From: Massilia norwichensis
GTDB taxonomy: Bacteria; Pseudomonadota; Gammaproteobacteria; Burkholderiales; Burkholderiaceae_D
NCBI RefSeq assembly: GCF_024753245.1
Contig: NZ_JANUGX010000021.1
Location: 1-64,000, forward strand
DNA: 64,000 nt
Direction: 5' to 3'
The translations under genes were made by a program, and so were the position numbers. The notes beneath the pieces are model-generated. The model ran no database searches, was not told the origin of the DNA, and was given only the letters and a program-made list of their open reading frames with translations. Shown here piece after piece: positions 63,793 to 64,000 of this stretch (its first letter is position 1; each line of letters begins with the position of its first letter).

Positions 63793-63884
63793 CACGGCTT
63801 CGCGGCAGATGGGCTGTCATTACAGGAAGATGACGGCAGATCGCCGCCAACGTGACGCTGCTGCGCCCCTGTTCGGAGTATTCC

Positions 63885-64000
63885 ATGCTGCTAGGCCTTG
63901 TCCGCGTCGCACTCAAACGACCTTACACCTTCGTCGTGCTGGCGCTCACCCTGCTCATCATCGGCCCGCTGGCCGCGATGCGCACACCGACCGACATCTT
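63885..64000 (+). CDS. RND multidrug efflux permease, N-terminal fragment (runs off window)
   Basis: The last 116 bases encode MLLGLVRVALKRPYTFVVLA followed by a hydrophobic helix and RTPTDIF, the cytoplasmic start and first membrane helix of AcrB/HAE1-type RND permeases. GGAG lies eight bases before the ATG. The rest is outside the window. No membrane-fusion gene precedes it, so any partner must lie downstream. Confidence 0.8.
   Translation, partial: MLLGLVRVALKRPYTFVVLALTLLIIGPLAAMRTPTDI

Overview
The window is GC-rich DNA packed with genes on both strands. It looks like a chromosomal segment of a betaproteobacterium of the Oxalobacteraceae (Massilia/Duganella/Janthinobacterium type). This placement is inferred from gene content: a CqsA/LqsA/JqsA-type alpha-hydroxyketone quorum-sensing locus, a mdc-madLM malonate decarboxylase operon, a caa3-type oxidase cluster, dadA-alr-lrp, CheV and a MaeB-type malic enzyme. 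I saw no rRNA, tRNA, CRISPR array, insertion sequence or phage module.

Layout. 1-11.2 kb: a BASS-family transporter, an OsmC-YcaO fusion, a GH43 glycosidase, a frameshifted LysR gene divergent from a citrate-type MFS carrier, a lipoprotein-type carboxylesterase and an S9 peptidase. 11.3-12.4 kb: a low-GC, unrecognised minus-strand reading frame cut by one in-frame TGA. 12.5-22.3 kb: an MFS carrier converging on a complete malonate decarboxylase operon (mdcA-B-C-D-E-madL-madM-mdcG-mdcH) with divergent mdcR. 22.4-39.9 kb: mostly housekeeping and transport genes (Rnk, a phytoene-dehydrogenase-like oxidoreductase, FetAB, an NCS2 permease, a TRIC channel, LldD, a TSUP exporter, Usp, malic enzyme, G6PDH, an EamA exporter).

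40.0-47.2 kb is the most interesting part. jqsR-jqsS (response regulator and membrane histidine kinase) diverge from jqsA, an alpha-oxoamine synthase. jqsA is followed by a SAM methyltransferase, a DUF2156 acyltransferase-like protein and a fatty acyl-CoA reductase, apparently one lipid-derived-signal locus. The jqsS-jqsA gap carries two near-perfect FNR/Anr boxes. RNA hairpins can cover the ribosome-binding sites of the methyltransferase and of coxB, the first gene of the following oxidase cluster.

47.3-52.4 kb: caa3-type oxidase genes (II, I, III, a small membrane protein, CtaG, cytochrome c). Subunit III has a clear single-base frameshift and subunit II a probable one at its N-terminus. 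52.4-64 kb: DUF1622, HPP and DUF455 proteins, DNA polymerase II, a repeat cluster, alr-dadA with divergent lrp, CheV, a GGDEF protein, a MocR-type regulator and the start of an RND efflux pump.

Three single-base frameshifts and one in-frame stop in 64 kb could be real mutations or assembly errors; the sequence alone cannot decide.
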